Positions 18,306 through 25,248 of a stretch of 64,000 nt of DNA are shown here, piece by piece; within the stretch, counting starts at the first letter, position 1; each line of letters opens with the position of its first letter. The notes beneath the pieces were generated by a model that worked only from the letters and a program-made list of their open reading frames with translations, had not been told where the DNA came from and made no database searches. A program made the translations under genes and the position numbers. The DNA lies in NCBI GenBank assembly GCA_027078365.1, contig JALWYQ010000037.1, forward strand, positions 43,143-107,142. Reading direction: 5' to 3'. This DNA is from Phycisphaerae bacterium (GTDB lineage: Bacteria; Planctomycetota; Phycisphaerae; Sedimentisphaerales; Sedimentisphaeraceae).

Positions 18306-18875
18306 CTAGCAATCCCCAGTCGTATTCTCAAGCACCTTACGCTCAACATCCAGCCTACGATTCTCTGCCGCCTCTTGCGTAAATTTTGACGGATACCGAA
18401 CCATCAGCTTGTTAATATTCGCCGCAAGCACATCGTGATAGTCAATCCTTAGCACCATGCAAAAACTAACCAGCATCGCAACAATCCTCTTAAGTCTGCG
18501 AAGCAAAAGAACAGACTCCTGAAACGTATCAACGTCTCGCAAAAAGTCTCCAGCCTCAACAGCCAACACTCTCGCCAAATAGTCATCAGAGATTAGACTA
18601 TCAAGCTCGTATTCTTTGATGTCGCGGTCTAGCGTCTCGCAGGCCAGAGCCACATACCAGAAGCAATCACCAATCTCCTCTTTCACATTAACCATATCAA
18701 GTTTAGATCCATAGAACATGTGCTTCTTGTAAGCGTCAAGCAATTCCGCAGACTCCGTCACCAGCCCAATCGCCGCGTGTAAAAGCATATAGTGATAATT
18801 AAACTCCTCGCCATTGTGCGGGTCGATTTTAGAACTAGTTCTTTTCGCCAACCTTTGATATTCTTTAAAATCCAT
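18306..18875 (-). CDS. MazG-like nucleotide pyrophosphohydrolase
   Basis: A 189-residue protein whose N-terminal 100 residues form an all-alpha NTP pyrophosphohydrolase domain. The motifs LVTESAEL and KEEIGDCFWY supply the ExxE and ExxD metal ligands typical of MazG. Phage MazG enzymes hydrolyse nucleotides or alarmones and alter host starvation signalling. I start at ATG 18875 (MDFKEY), because the region upstream overlaps another gene. Confidence 0.8.
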   Translation of the reverse strand: MDFKEYQRLAKRTSSKIDPHNGEEFNYHYMLLHAAIGLVTESAELLDAYKKHMFYGSKLDMVNVKEEIGDCFWYVALACETLDRDIKEYELDSLISDDYLARVLAVEAGDFLRDVDTFQESVLLLRRLKRIVAMLVSFCMVLRIDYHDVLAANINKLMVRYPSKFTQEAAENRRLDVERKVLENTTGDC

Positions 18876-18876
18876 G

Positions 18877-19260
18877 CTAACCCCTTTTAATTTCCCAATT
18901 CTTACCATCACAAACAATCGCACGACCATTCTTAACAAGCACCGCCTCGCCGGCTTCAAACTCCAAACACAAATCGTGCTTGATACACAAGCAACCATGC
19001 TCATCGTGAACACTCCCCTTACATCTCTTGCAGGTGTACTGCTGCGTCTTAACAAACGCTTTGCGTTTCTTTCGTTTCTCGCCAACATCAAATAGTTTTT
19101 TACAAGCCATCTTAATCCTTTCCACAATAGCGACAAAACGCCAGTCAAAGCGGCAAAGCCAATACAACGCTAAGGCCTCTATGTACAGAATCATAAGGCT
19201 TAACGAGAAAGACATTACTATAGTCCTTACAGTCCTAGCTCCAGCATCTGGATCAATCAT
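18877..19260 (-). CDS. Zinc-finger protein with an N-terminal membrane segment
   Basis: A 127-residue frame. Residues about 15-42 are hydrophobic, and the C-terminal 75 residues carry CKRC and a CLC/H cluster (CKRCKGSVHDEHGCLCIKH) forming a zinc knuckle. ATG 19260 has GGAGCTAAAGGGA upstream. An internal ATG 19110 (MACKKL) has AAAGGA, so the zinc-finger part may also be made alone. Function unknown. Confidence 0.5.
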   Translation of the reverse strand: MIDPDAGARTVRTIVMSFSLSLMILYIEALALYWLCRFDWRFVAIVERIKMACKKLFDVGEKRKKRKAFVKTQQYTCKRCKGSVHDEHGCLCIKHDLCLEFEAGEAVLVKNGRAIVCDGKNWEIKRG

Positions 19261-19273
19261 TCCCTTTAGCTCC

Positions 19274-19567
19274 TTAAACAGTTATTGTTATGCTGTCTAT
19301 TTCCACGTCTGTTAATGATTGTAGAAGCTCGTCTGCATCGTCAATCAAAAAGCTCTTAATCCCTTTGCTATAATATTTTTTATTCAGGAATTCATAAAAA
19401 GAAATTGGCATCGGTATATCCTTTTTCATATCTCTTGCGACCGACATTATCCTGCTGACTTCGTTGAGGTTTGCACAAACTATATAGCCACCACCCCTAG
19501 CCGATTCTTTGATTAAGTCGGTGGTCTTTCCTGATCTTCTACCAGACCTATATACTTTCACGATCAA
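19274..19567 (-). CDS. Small P-loop ATPase-like protein
   Basis: A 97-residue protein with Walker A SGRRSGKTT (residues 8-16) and a Walker B-like FLIDDADE near residue 75. It is far shorter than most P-loop ATPases and resembles only the core of a phage helicase or DNA-dependent ATPase. It is followed after a tRNA-like gene by other early genes. Either a minimal NTPase or a remnant. Confidence 0.6.
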   Translation of the reverse strand: MIVKVYRSGRRSGKTTDLIKESARGGGYIVCANLNEVSRIMSVARDMKKDIPMPISFYEFLNKKYYSKGIKSFLIDDADELLQSLTDVEIDSITITV

Positions 19568-19682
19568 CTCCTTAACTGTGATTTAAGTTCTCTTAATTGT
19601 TCTCATGCCGTGAGCTTGCGTGAAAGTCTCGTTACCAAGAAACATGCCCAACATTCCAACACCTCACATCAAAACAAAAAAA

Positions 19683-19810
19683 CGGCTCTGGCAGGAATCG
19701 AACCTGCACGTGGCATCACTCGGCTTCTACGCCACCGGCTTCGCGTGATTGCTGCCGATACGCATCACGTCTACTCTACTTCACCGCCTGCAATCCAATG
19801 CTACAGAGCC
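19683..19810 (-). tRNA. Oversized tRNA-like gene, anticodon not assignable
   Basis: On the minus strand the 5' end GGCTCTG pairs fully with CAGAGCC at the 3' end, and a perfect T arm GCAGG-TTCGATT-CCTGC precedes it. A discriminator G follows and CCA is not encoded. A short D-arm-like GCA/TGC hairpin with GG in the loop follows the 5' strand. The middle is about 45 bases too long. It contains an 8-bp hairpin with one bulge (19744-19769, loop of 9) and a GTGGC/GCCAC long-variable-arm-like stem. No standard 7-base anticodon loop can be drawn with confidence. Confidence 0.55.
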
Positions 19811-19992
19811 AACCCTTTTCTTATGGCCGCCTTTGCCTCGCCAGTCAGCATCTTTAATTCTAAAGACGCATGGACCAGCCTAGCCCTAACCTTCTTAATC
19901 ATCTCTTTGCCCTCTAAATGAGTTAACGCCCCAACACACAAGTTTATGTCACAGCATACCTCATCAATCTTTTCAATCTGTTCTTTTGTCAT
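19801..19992 (-). CDS. Small hypothetical phage protein
   Basis: A 63-residue helical protein (start MTKEQIEKID) with a CC pair near residue 13. Its last codons overlap the 5' end of the tRNA-like gene by 10 bases. Overlap of a CDS with an RNA 5' end is unusual, and one of the two may be imprecise. Function unknown. Confidence 0.45.
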   Translation of the reverse strand: MTKEQIEKIDEVCCDINLCVGALTHLEGKEMIKKVRARLVHASLELKMLTGEAKAAIRKGLAL

Positions 19993-20081
19993 AGCTATAC
20001 TCCAATAAAATCATCAAAATAAACCCTCTCACCCAACCGCCCAAGCCATAAGGCTCAGACGGTGGTTCGTGGGAGGTTAAT

Positions 20082-20729
20082 TTATGCCAATTTAGACTGA
20101 GCAACCATCGCCTTAGTATCACTGCTCTGCTGGGCATTTAGTGCTGCCTTAAGCATCGCCCAGTTCTCCGGCGTCGCCACAGTCTTAAACTTCTCAATCG
20201 CAGCGACCGTCTCATCGAAAGCCCTGCTGCTCACTATGCCAGCCTCATCAAGCTCATCTCTAATCTTAGCGACATCCTCAGGCGTAAAGTCTTGAGGTCT
20301 CTTGCGAAGCAAACCAACCAGCCCCGCCAACGGAGCAACGCCCATAGCAGTCAGCCCGATCGAGACAAGCCCAGTCTCGCCAAATAGTTGCTCTTCAAGC
20401 TTCCGCGACTGCTCAACGTTAAACATCGCAACATCTTTCGCAATGCCATAGTCAAGATTGTCAGTCTCAATCAGTTGCTGGTAAGCGTTCTGGTTAATCG
20501 TGTGCGCAATCTCAACCTTGCGAGCGAGATCTTCCGCCATCGCAAGATTTGGATACAACGCCGGCTTGAAATCGTTAGCATCAGCGATGCCAGACGAAAC
20601 AACATAATCCACAGCCATCGGATCAAGCTTAGAAAGTGTAGCCACCTTGCTAACAGCCACACACCCAACCGCCGAGATCAACATCACCAGCGAAAAACAC
20701 ACAGTTAAAATTTTCGTTCTCTTTTTCAT
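20082..20729 (-). CDS. Phage-encoded lipoprotein
   Basis: A 215-residue protein with an N-terminal signal (MKKRTKILTVCFSLVMLI) and a lipobox-like SAVGC at about residues 20-24, then a soluble helical region and a hydrophobic stretch (VSIGLTAMGVAPLAGLVGLL) near residues 125-145. Prophage lipoproteins can mediate superinfection exclusion or be part of lysis. No specific family is recognised. Confidence 0.55.
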   Translation of the reverse strand: MKKRTKILTVCFSLVMLISAVGCVAVSKVATLSKLDPMAVDYVVSSGIADANDFKPALYPNLAMAEDLARKVEIAHTINQNAYQQLIETDNLDYGIAKDVAMFNVEQSRKLEEQLFGETGLVSIGLTAMGVAPLAGLVGLLRKRPQDFTPEDVAKIRDELDEAGIVSSRAFDETVAAIEKFKTVATPENWAMLKAALNAQQSSDTKAMVAQSKLA

Positions 20730-20740
20730 TTAGAATCCTT

Positions 20741-20920
20741 TCAAGATTTAGTTTCAAACTTCTCACAAGCCTTGCCCTTAGCCGCAACCGTCGAAAAGCA
20801 CCCTGGCTTAAACTCCTGCAGCAGACACCTGTATTTTTTAACCACAGTAACCTTACCCCCAAGCGTCATAGTGTGCGGGTCCAGATAGGCATGGCAACAA
20901 TCCTTACAGTCCTTACTCAT
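20741..20920 (-). CDS. Small cysteine-rich protein
   Basis: A 59-residue protein starting at ATG 20920 (MSKDCKDCC), with GAGGTG upstream. Seven Cys (CKDCCH near the N-terminus, then C-x7-C and a late C) suggest metal binding or disulfides. It overlaps the end of the previous gene by 8 bases. Unknown function. Confidence 0.5.
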   Translation of the reverse strand: MSKDCKDCCHAYLDPHTMTLGGKVTVVKKYRCLLQEFKPGCFSTVAAKGKACEKFETKS

Positions 20921-21098
20921 TTTGCACCTCAATCCCCTTAGCGTTTAAATTATGCAGAGGCTTGATCATAACGCGATTGTCAACGCCATCGCCAAGCTTG
21001 CAGCTAAGCACGAAAAGCCCAATCAAAAGAGCAATCGCAATCGCCAGAAAAGAATAATAAACCAAGTTAAAAATCCGATCTGCTTCTTGATGTTTCAT
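20913..21098 (-). CDS. Small single-helix membrane protein
   Basis: A 61-residue protein with one membrane helix (FLAIAIALLIGLFVLSC) and a polar C-terminus. Its ATG overlaps the stop of the upstream zinc-finger gene (ATGA), so it is translationally coupled. It may be a spanin or holin-like accessory protein, but nothing specific is seen. Confidence 0.5.
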   Translation of the reverse strand: MKHQEADRIFNLVYYSFLAIAIALLIGLFVLSCKLGDGVDNRVMIKPLHNLNAKGIEVQNE

Positions 21099-21241
21099 TT
21101 GTCCGTTTCCTCTGAATAAAAGTTCTCACCAAACCGCTCAACAAACACCTCTCTGCCAAGATAACACTCCCAGCAAAGTTGCTCACCGTTTCGTTCAACT
21201 TGCCCAATTCTAAGCGGATGATTAGCACAACAGTTCTCCAT
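21095..21241 (-). CDS. Small zinc-finger protein
   Basis: A 48-residue protein (start MENCCANHPL), coupled at both ends. Its ATG shares a base with the stop of the upstream gene and its stop overlaps the next ATG. Cys/His spacing (CC-x2-H and LCWECY) suggests a single zinc site. The coupling is the main evidence that it is expressed. Confidence 0.6.
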   Translation of the reverse strand: MENCCANHPLRIGQVERNGEQLCWECYLGREVFVERFGENFYSEETDK

Positions 21242-21699
21242 CACCAAGGCAGCTCATCAACGCAAATCTGTGCCTCTTGCTCTGGTTGTTTAACCTGCGA
21301 CTCATCAATCTCGCCGCGAATAAGCTGGCCAATCTCTGGATCTAACTCGCGATAAGCCGCAGAAACACTCCAAGCATTCTTGCGATCCTCAACGCTACCA
21401 TTCTCAACCAGCCAAGAGTAATAATCCTTGCAAGTGATTTCCCTGCCAGTTGTCACTGGCTCTTTGTATCCACCAAAGTTATCCATCGATTTGCGAAGTA
21501 TCGCACGCACGCTGGTAATCTTTGGCCGGCTTGGGTCCTCCTTGATGCGGTGGGCCTGAACTGCCGCCACAAAAGCGTCAGGCTTCTCGCTCCCAAACGC
21601 AACAAACCAATCGTCAATATCGAGCTTTGAAAAATTGCACTTGCTCCACCTTGCTGCAACCTCCTCCTCAAAGATTTTTGCAAACTCAATTTGCAACAT
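21241..21699 (-). CDS. Phage replication-region protein, unknown
   Basis: A 152-residue soluble protein starting MLQIEFAKIF, overlapping the winged-helix replication gene by 14 bases. The N-terminal half is helical with a DDWFVAF motif and the C-terminus is acidic. In lambda-like phages the gene after the O-type initiator encodes a helicase loader. This protein has no P-loop and could be a loader partner. The role is inferred from position. Confidence 0.5.
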   Translation of the reverse strand: MLQIEFAKIFEEEVAARWSKCNFSKLDIDDWFVAFGSEKPDAFVAAVQAHRIKEDPSRPKITSVRAILRKSMDNFGGYKEPVTTGREITCKDYYSWLVENGSVEDRKNAWSVSAAYRELDPEIGQLIRGEIDESQVKQPEQEAQICVDELPW

Positions 21700-22336
21700 G
21701 ACTACCCCCCTGATCTGCTAGAAATTCAGCAATAGAATTCTTAGTAAATGCCGCCGCCGCTTCACGGTCAATTTGGTCAAACGATTTAGCACGTGGTTTA
21801 GAAGAAAAATCAGAAGAAAAATGGTGGGTTCCCTTTCCCTTATATTTTTCCTTTATATTTTTCTCCTTATATGAATTAACATTTTTGTTAATACCCCTTA
21901 ACATTTTTGTTAATACCCTCTTATCATTTTTGTTAACACCCTTAACATTTTTGTTAATAGGGGCTTCTACTTGTTTTTCCATAGGATTGCACCCCGAAAA
22001 GGCCGTTGGAAGCATGTGAATCTCACGGTAATTTGCCCTCTCTCGAAACTGCTTAATCTCTATAAATCCAGCGTCCGAGAGCTGTTTTAAAAGGCGTGAA
22101 ACTTGAATCTTTGTAACCCCAAAAAGCCTCGCAAAATACCCATTGCTAGCCCAGCAAAAACCCTCAGCCAAACACAGCGCAGACACCTCCGCAAACAAAA
22201 GCTTAGCAGTGCTACTAAGCTCATTACAATACCTCACAGCAGGAGGCAATTGAGCCGTAAACGCCGGTCTATTTTCTCTATCATTCTCAAGAGCACTCAC
22301 CGCCCAGACCTCCTCATACGAAACGAATAAAGACAA
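21686..22336 (-). CDS. Winged-helix replication initiator containing its own iterons
   Basis: A 216-residue protein. Residues about 40-105 form a winged helix (FARLFGVTKIQVSRLLKQL as recognition helices), like the N-terminal domain of phage O/DnaD-type initiators. Residues about 125-155 are a repeated Ile-Asn-Lys-Asn-Val stretch, encoded by four iteron-like DNA repeats, then a Lys-rich linker and a C-terminal helix. The layout DNA-binding domain, origin repeats within the gene, C-terminal partner-binding part is that of lambda O. Confidence 0.7.
   Translation of the reverse strand: MSLFVSYEEVWAVSALENDRENRPAFTAQLPPAVRYCNELSSTAKLLFAEVSALCLAEGFCWASNGYFARLFGVTKIQVSRLLKQLSDAGFIEIKQFRERANYREIHMLPTAFSGCNPMEKQVEAPINKNVKGVNKNDKRVLTKMLRGINKNVNSYKEKNIKEKYKGKGTHHFSSDFSSKPRAKSFDQIDREAAAAFTKNSIAEFLADQGGSHVAN
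21876..21960 (-). repeat. Four iteron-like repeats, candidate phage origin
   Basis: Four copies of TTAACATTTTTGTTAA followed by a C-rich spacer start at 21876, 21898, 21921 and 21942, a 21-23 base period. The third copy has TTATCA and TTAACA variants. Each unit is a dyad (TTAACA/TGTTAA with a 4-T centre). An AT-rich tract (21841-21873) adjoins and could be the unwinding element. They lie inside the initiator gene. Confidence 0.65.
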
Positions 22337-22459
22337 ACCACAGAGACCAATCTTTTAAGTCTGCCAAAACGGTCGCGTTCCCACTCCTTTGTCTCGAAGC
22401 ACCTCTTCTCCATCATGTCTTTTTTAACTCTTCTTAGATGTCCCACAGCAACTCCCTTT

Positions 22460-22900
22460 CTAAAACAACATCTCCTGTTTGTTTGCGATCTGGCGGTTTC
22501 GTTTGTTATACCTATGAGCCGCCAACGCCCTACCAGCCTCGCTCACAGAGCTAACCCGCTGCCGCTTCTCGTGAGCCTTCCTAGCCGCATCGACACCAGC
22601 CCTAGCCAGCCGTCTTTGCTCCTCAAACTCCCGCCACTCCTGCCTCGTAGCCATTCTCCAGTAACAAACCAACCTGCCCGCAGGTCCAGTAGCTTTCTTA
22701 GCAAGCACAACCACGCCAGCCTCGCGCAGCTCCTTAACTCGCGGCGTCACTTTATTGATTTCCATCTTAAGCAGCGAAGCAATCTCGACATTACAACACT
22801 CACCCAGCTCGTAAATTGCAGACACAACCTCAAACCGTCTGCCGCCAAGATTATCTAGAATGCTCTGATAAGCCCTGATGCTTGTATCTGCTACGCCCAC
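22460..22900 (-). CDS. MarR/winged-helix-like regulator
   Basis: About 146 residues from a GTG at 22900, which has a GGGGG-type ribosome site 8-10 bases upstream. The longer frame to 23005 begins in unlikely Cys-rich sequence. Residues about 15-80 form a winged helix (VEIASLLKMEINKVTPRVKEL), followed by a basic, Arg/Ala-rich helical tail. Either a phage regulator or a replication accessory protein. Confidence 0.55.
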   Translation of the reverse strand: MGVADTSIRAYQSILDNLGGRRFEVVSAIYELGECCNVEIASLLKMEINKVTPRVKELREAGVVVLAKKATGPAGRLVCYWRMATRQEWREFEEQRRLARAGVDAARKAHEKRQRVSSVSEAGRALAAHRYNKRNRQIANKQEMLF

Positions 22901-22911
22901 AACCAAACCCC

Positions 22912-23076
22912 CTACCAAGTAACAACAGAAGTCAACGTTGCCGCAGCAAGCCAGTAAACAACCTTGCGCCAATCTCCGTGCGACACATAAACAAGTGCAG
23001 CACAAACATCTAGCACAATCAAAATCGTAGGAAAAACACGACCATCCACAGCCAAGACCTCAACAACAAAACACAT
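22912..23076 (-). CDS. Small membrane protein
   Basis: From ATG 23076 a 54-residue protein with two hydrophobic stretches (FPTILIVLDVCAALVYV and VVYWLAAATLTSVV). A TTG at 23133 would extend it through the hairpin at 23081-23111. No clear ribosome site is seen for either start. Function unknown. Confidence 0.4.
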   Translation of the reverse strand: MCFVVEVLAVDGRVFPTILIVLDVCAALVYVSHGDWRKVVYWLAAATLTSVVTW

Positions 23077-23080
23077 AAAA

Positions 23081-23111
23081 CGTGCTGTGCTACTACGCTT
23101 CACACAGCACG
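23081..23111 (-). promoter_or_regulatory. Hairpin with conserved 13-base loop, copy 1
   Basis: CGTGCTGTG pairs perfectly (9 bp) with CACAGCACG around the loop CTACTACGCTTCA (minus strand UGAAGCGUAGUAG). The same 13-base loop tops the hairpin at 23995-24021, which has an unrelated stem sequence. Confidence 0.7.
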
Positions 23112-23202
23112 CCGAGTTATTCGCGGCAGACAACCACTCTCGTGGCAGTACATGAGGCTTCCCTTTCTTGGAAAAACGTCTGCCGCTTCTGCTATCTCAA
23201 AA

Positions 23203-23601
23203 TCAACCACCACTACTCACCTGCTCAGCCACAACCCGAATAGCCGCTGCCTCAACAGCGTCCTCCGCCGAAGTCCGAGATGTAAACCCGCAAAGCTCAA
23301 TCTCTCGCCCACAAAACTCAGCCCGAACCCGCCAACCACTCTTAAGCTTGCGATAAGAAGCTCTATAGCGAATGCCAAGGAACTGCGAGAATTGATCCAA
23401 CGCCTTTGGATTGCGAGCAAGAAGCTCGTCAACAACAGCATCACTAGAACAAACAATCGCCCTACAAAACGCCTCAACACTCGACCTACCGCCAAGCCTA
23501 CCAGACCTGTAAAACGCTCGAAATGCCTGCACCTGAAACCGCCCACGCTTACGAATGCGGTCCCACTGGTCAGGTGTTGTTGTGATGCTCGCCCCACCCA
23601 T
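23203..23601 (-). CDS. Hypothetical phage protein
   Basis: A 132-residue basic protein (start MGGASITTTP) ending 3 bases before the region of copy-1 hairpin genes begins and following the gene at 23606 by 4 bases. The frame 23217-23633 overlaps it in another phase and is judged a shadow, because its sequence is low complexity. The C-terminal part (KSGWRVRAEFCGREIEL) looks like a small beta domain. No family recognised. Confidence 0.5.
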   Translation of the reverse strand: MGGASITTTPDQWDRIRKRGRFQVQAFRAFYRSGRLGGRSSVEAFCRAIVCSSDAVVDELLARNPKALDQFSQFLGIRYRASYRKLKSGWRVRAEFCGREIELCGFTSRTSAEDAVEAAAIRVVAEQVSSGG

Positions 23602-23605
23602 CTGA

Positions 23606-23965
23606 TCACCTCGCTGTCGCTAAGATTGCGCAACCAATCGCCCAGAAAAAGCGGACGATTCTGTTTTTTGGAGCTTTCGGCGTAACCTTTGAATCGATCT
23701 CTCTCGAAGGTCTATTTGATCTCGCAACCATCGTACATCGACGCAAGACGTTGACTCTCGCAATTTCTTTTCCAACGCCGTCTTCACAGACAGCGATAAT
23801 CTTATAGCAGCCAATACGATTTCCAGCTCTTTGTCCATATCGCCCCCGTGAAATTCTAGATACTCGAATCTTGCTCGCCACCTCTGGGCTAAGCAAACTC
23901 TCAAGCCCAACCTCATCAACCAACTCTTGAGTAGCTTCTCTAATCAAATCTTCCGTGACCTGCAT
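23606..23965 (-). CDS. Hypothetical phage protein with C-terminal hydrophobic helix
   Basis: A 119-residue protein starting at ATG 23965 with a strong GGAGG site. The N-terminal half is helical and acidic, the middle is basic, and the C-terminus (IVRFFWAIGCAILATA) could insert in a membrane. A second frame inside it, from ATG 23838 (MDKELE), encodes a 72-residue amphipathic coiled-coil-like protein and may be the real or an additional gene. Confidence 0.45.
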   Translation of the reverse strand: MQVTEDLIREATQELVDEVGLESLLSPEVASKIRVSRISRGRYGQRAGNRIGCYKIIAVCEDGVGKEIARVNVLRRCTMVARSNRPSREIDSKVTPKAPKNRIVRFFWAIGCAILATAR

Positions 23966-23994
23966 AACTTCGCCTCCCTGCTAAGTTTTTAAAT

Positions 23995-24021
23995 GGTGGG
24001 GCTACTACGCTTCACCCCACC
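23995..24021 (-). promoter_or_regulatory. Hairpin with conserved 13-base loop, copy 2
   Basis: GGTGGGG pairs perfectly (7 bp) with CCCCACC around the loop CTACTACGCTTCA, identical to copy 1. It lies about 30 bases upstream of the ATG at 23965, in the 5' leader of that gene on the minus strand. Confidence 0.7.
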
Positions 24022-24210
24022 CGCAACCATGAACAAGCCAGATTGTCGCATCCGGCTTAACCGACATAACCCCTCTCTTCTCCACTCACTGGCGGGAACA
24101 ATTAATCCGTAACTGTCCATGGCCTAACGCCGCCAGCGAGTGCCTTTGGAGGAGGAAGAGAATCGTTTGTGCGGGTCGCCACAACCCACAACAAAACAAA
24201 CCTTGTATTG

Positions 24211-24477
24211 TTATCCGCTTTGGCGTCTGCGGCGTTTGATTTCTCCGATTGGCCTGCCTGTAATGGCTGATTTGCGCATGATCTCCGCGACCGAACTGGC
24301 AAGAAACCGCTCTTGCCCTGCAACGGTAAAGCTTTGCAGACCGTCCGCCTTGAGCTTTGCAAGAATGTGATGCTTGTATAGGGTTGACTTCGAAAACCCC
24401 ATCATCGCACCAACCTCTTGAATTGTGAGACCAAGCTCAAACGTCTGGTTACGAATTTTAAACTTATTTTTCTGCAT
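24211..24477 (-). CDS. Excisionase-like / MerR-type HTH protein
   Basis: An 88-residue DNA-binding protein, ATG 24477 with GGAGG 9 bases upstream. A MerR/AlpA-type helix-turn-helix (LTIQEVGAMMGFSKSTLYKH) lies at residues about 14-34, a wing follows (QERFLASSVAEIM), and the tail is IKRRRRQSG. Such proteins act as excisionases or early regulators, fitting its place next to the control region. Confidence 0.65.
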   Translation of the reverse strand: MQKNKFKIRNQTFELGLTIQEVGAMMGFSKSTLYKHHILAKLKADGLQSFTVAGQERFLASSVAEIMRKSAITGRPIGEIKRRRRQSG

Positions 24478-24513
24478 ACTAACTGCCTCCAATCCAATAG
24501 GGGTTAATGCTCT

Positions 24514-24708
24514 TTAACTCACCAACACCTGTTTTTCTTGCTTTTCCGCCCGTAATTCTGCTATCTTATAGTTGCACGCTTCAAGGAGGAGACGGGCCGC
24601 GGCGTCATGAGGCTTGCGATCCATTAACCCCGCGACCTCATTAACTGCTGTTAGGAGGTCGGGGTTGTTCTTTTCGTGAAAAGCTAAATATTTTATGTTT
24701 GTTTTCAT
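24514..24708 (-). CDS. First leftward early phage protein
   Basis: A 64-residue helical protein (start MKTNIKYLAF), the first gene on the leftward transcript. Its ATG abuts the last of three phased TTGAG boxes. The protein has no clear HTH. Being first under the control array, it may be an immunity or antirepressor-type regulator, but that is inference. Confidence 0.5.
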   Translation of the reverse strand: MKTNIKYLAFHEKNNPDLLTAVNEVAGLMDRKPHDAAARLLLEACNYKIAELRAEKQEKQVLVS

Positions 24709-24875
24709 GTCTCAAGACCTCTCAATTATTCTCAATAGTGCAATTTTAGTCAGCCTCAAAACTATTACAAGCTAATAATTGAGGATAATTGAGAATTTTT
24801 GAGTGTATAATGCGTAACAGTATGAGTTATAAAGAGATACGGGAATTGAGAATTTTTGAGAAATTTCGAGAAATG
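24709..24875. promoter_or_regulatory. Divergent control region with three phased TTGAG arrays
   Basis: TTGAG boxes occur in three arrays, each with a 10-base period. On the minus strand they are at 24711, 24721 and 24731. On the plus strand they are at 24779, 24789 and 24799, and again at 24846, 24856 and 24866 (the last TCGAG). A TATAAT at 24806-24811 directly follows the middle array and may be the -10 of a rightward promoter. The layout suggests cooperative operators for a lysogeny regulator. Confidence 0.65.
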
Positions 24876-24885
24876 CAGGCGAAAC

Positions 24886-25248
24886 ATGGCTAGATCAGAC
24901 ACAGAAGCAATGTTGGGAGCTAATTTGCCCAGAGATTTCGTTGATATATTCTGGACAAAAGCTATGCCAGGTAGCTCCAAAGCGAGTAAGGCTCAAGTAG
25001 TATTGGCGATGGCTAACGCTTGGGTAGATATGCCAAATGAAGTCAAAAAACATTACCTCTTTCCCGAAGATGAAAGCGATGGGTTTGATGACGTCATAGA
25101 CGCTAAAGTCCGATCCGCAATAAAAAAAATGCTCCCAGAGCTAACCAAGAGCATTTTAAGTGAGATTAAAGGCTACAACCTCATGGACGAAGCTCTAAAA
25201 GACGCCGAAGAAGACCGCGCAGACAATGTTCGTCACAGTGCCGGATAA
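24886..25248 (+). CDS. First rightward phage gene, unknown regulator
   Basis: A 120-residue helical acidic protein from ATG 24886 (MARSDTEAML), the first gene rightward of the phased TTGAG arrays. Residues about 34-55 (SKASKAQVVLAMANAWVDM) could be a short helix-turn-helix-like element. The C-terminal segment AIKKMLPELTKSILSEI recurs, with changes, in a broken copy at 28819-28989. As the only gene transcribed rightward from the phage control region it may be the repressor. Confidence 0.55.
   Translation: MARSDTEAMLGANLPRDFVDIFWTKAMPGSSKASKAQVVLAMANAWVDMPNEVKKHYLFPEDESDGFDDVIDAKVRSAIKKMLPELTKSILSEIKGYNLMDEALKDAEEDRADNVRHSAG

Noticed and set aside
22298..22416. 39-residue minus-strand frame (start MMEKRCFETK)
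   Set aside because: Overlaps the start of the replication initiator and has only a weak ribosome site.
23217..23633. 138-residue minus-strand frame
   Set aside because: Overlaps 23203-23601 in another phase, has low-complexity Leu/Arg/Phe composition, and lacks a ribosome site.
24102..24362. 86-residue minus-strand frame
   Set aside because: Overlaps the HTH gene at 24211-24477, which has an intact motif and a good ribosome site.
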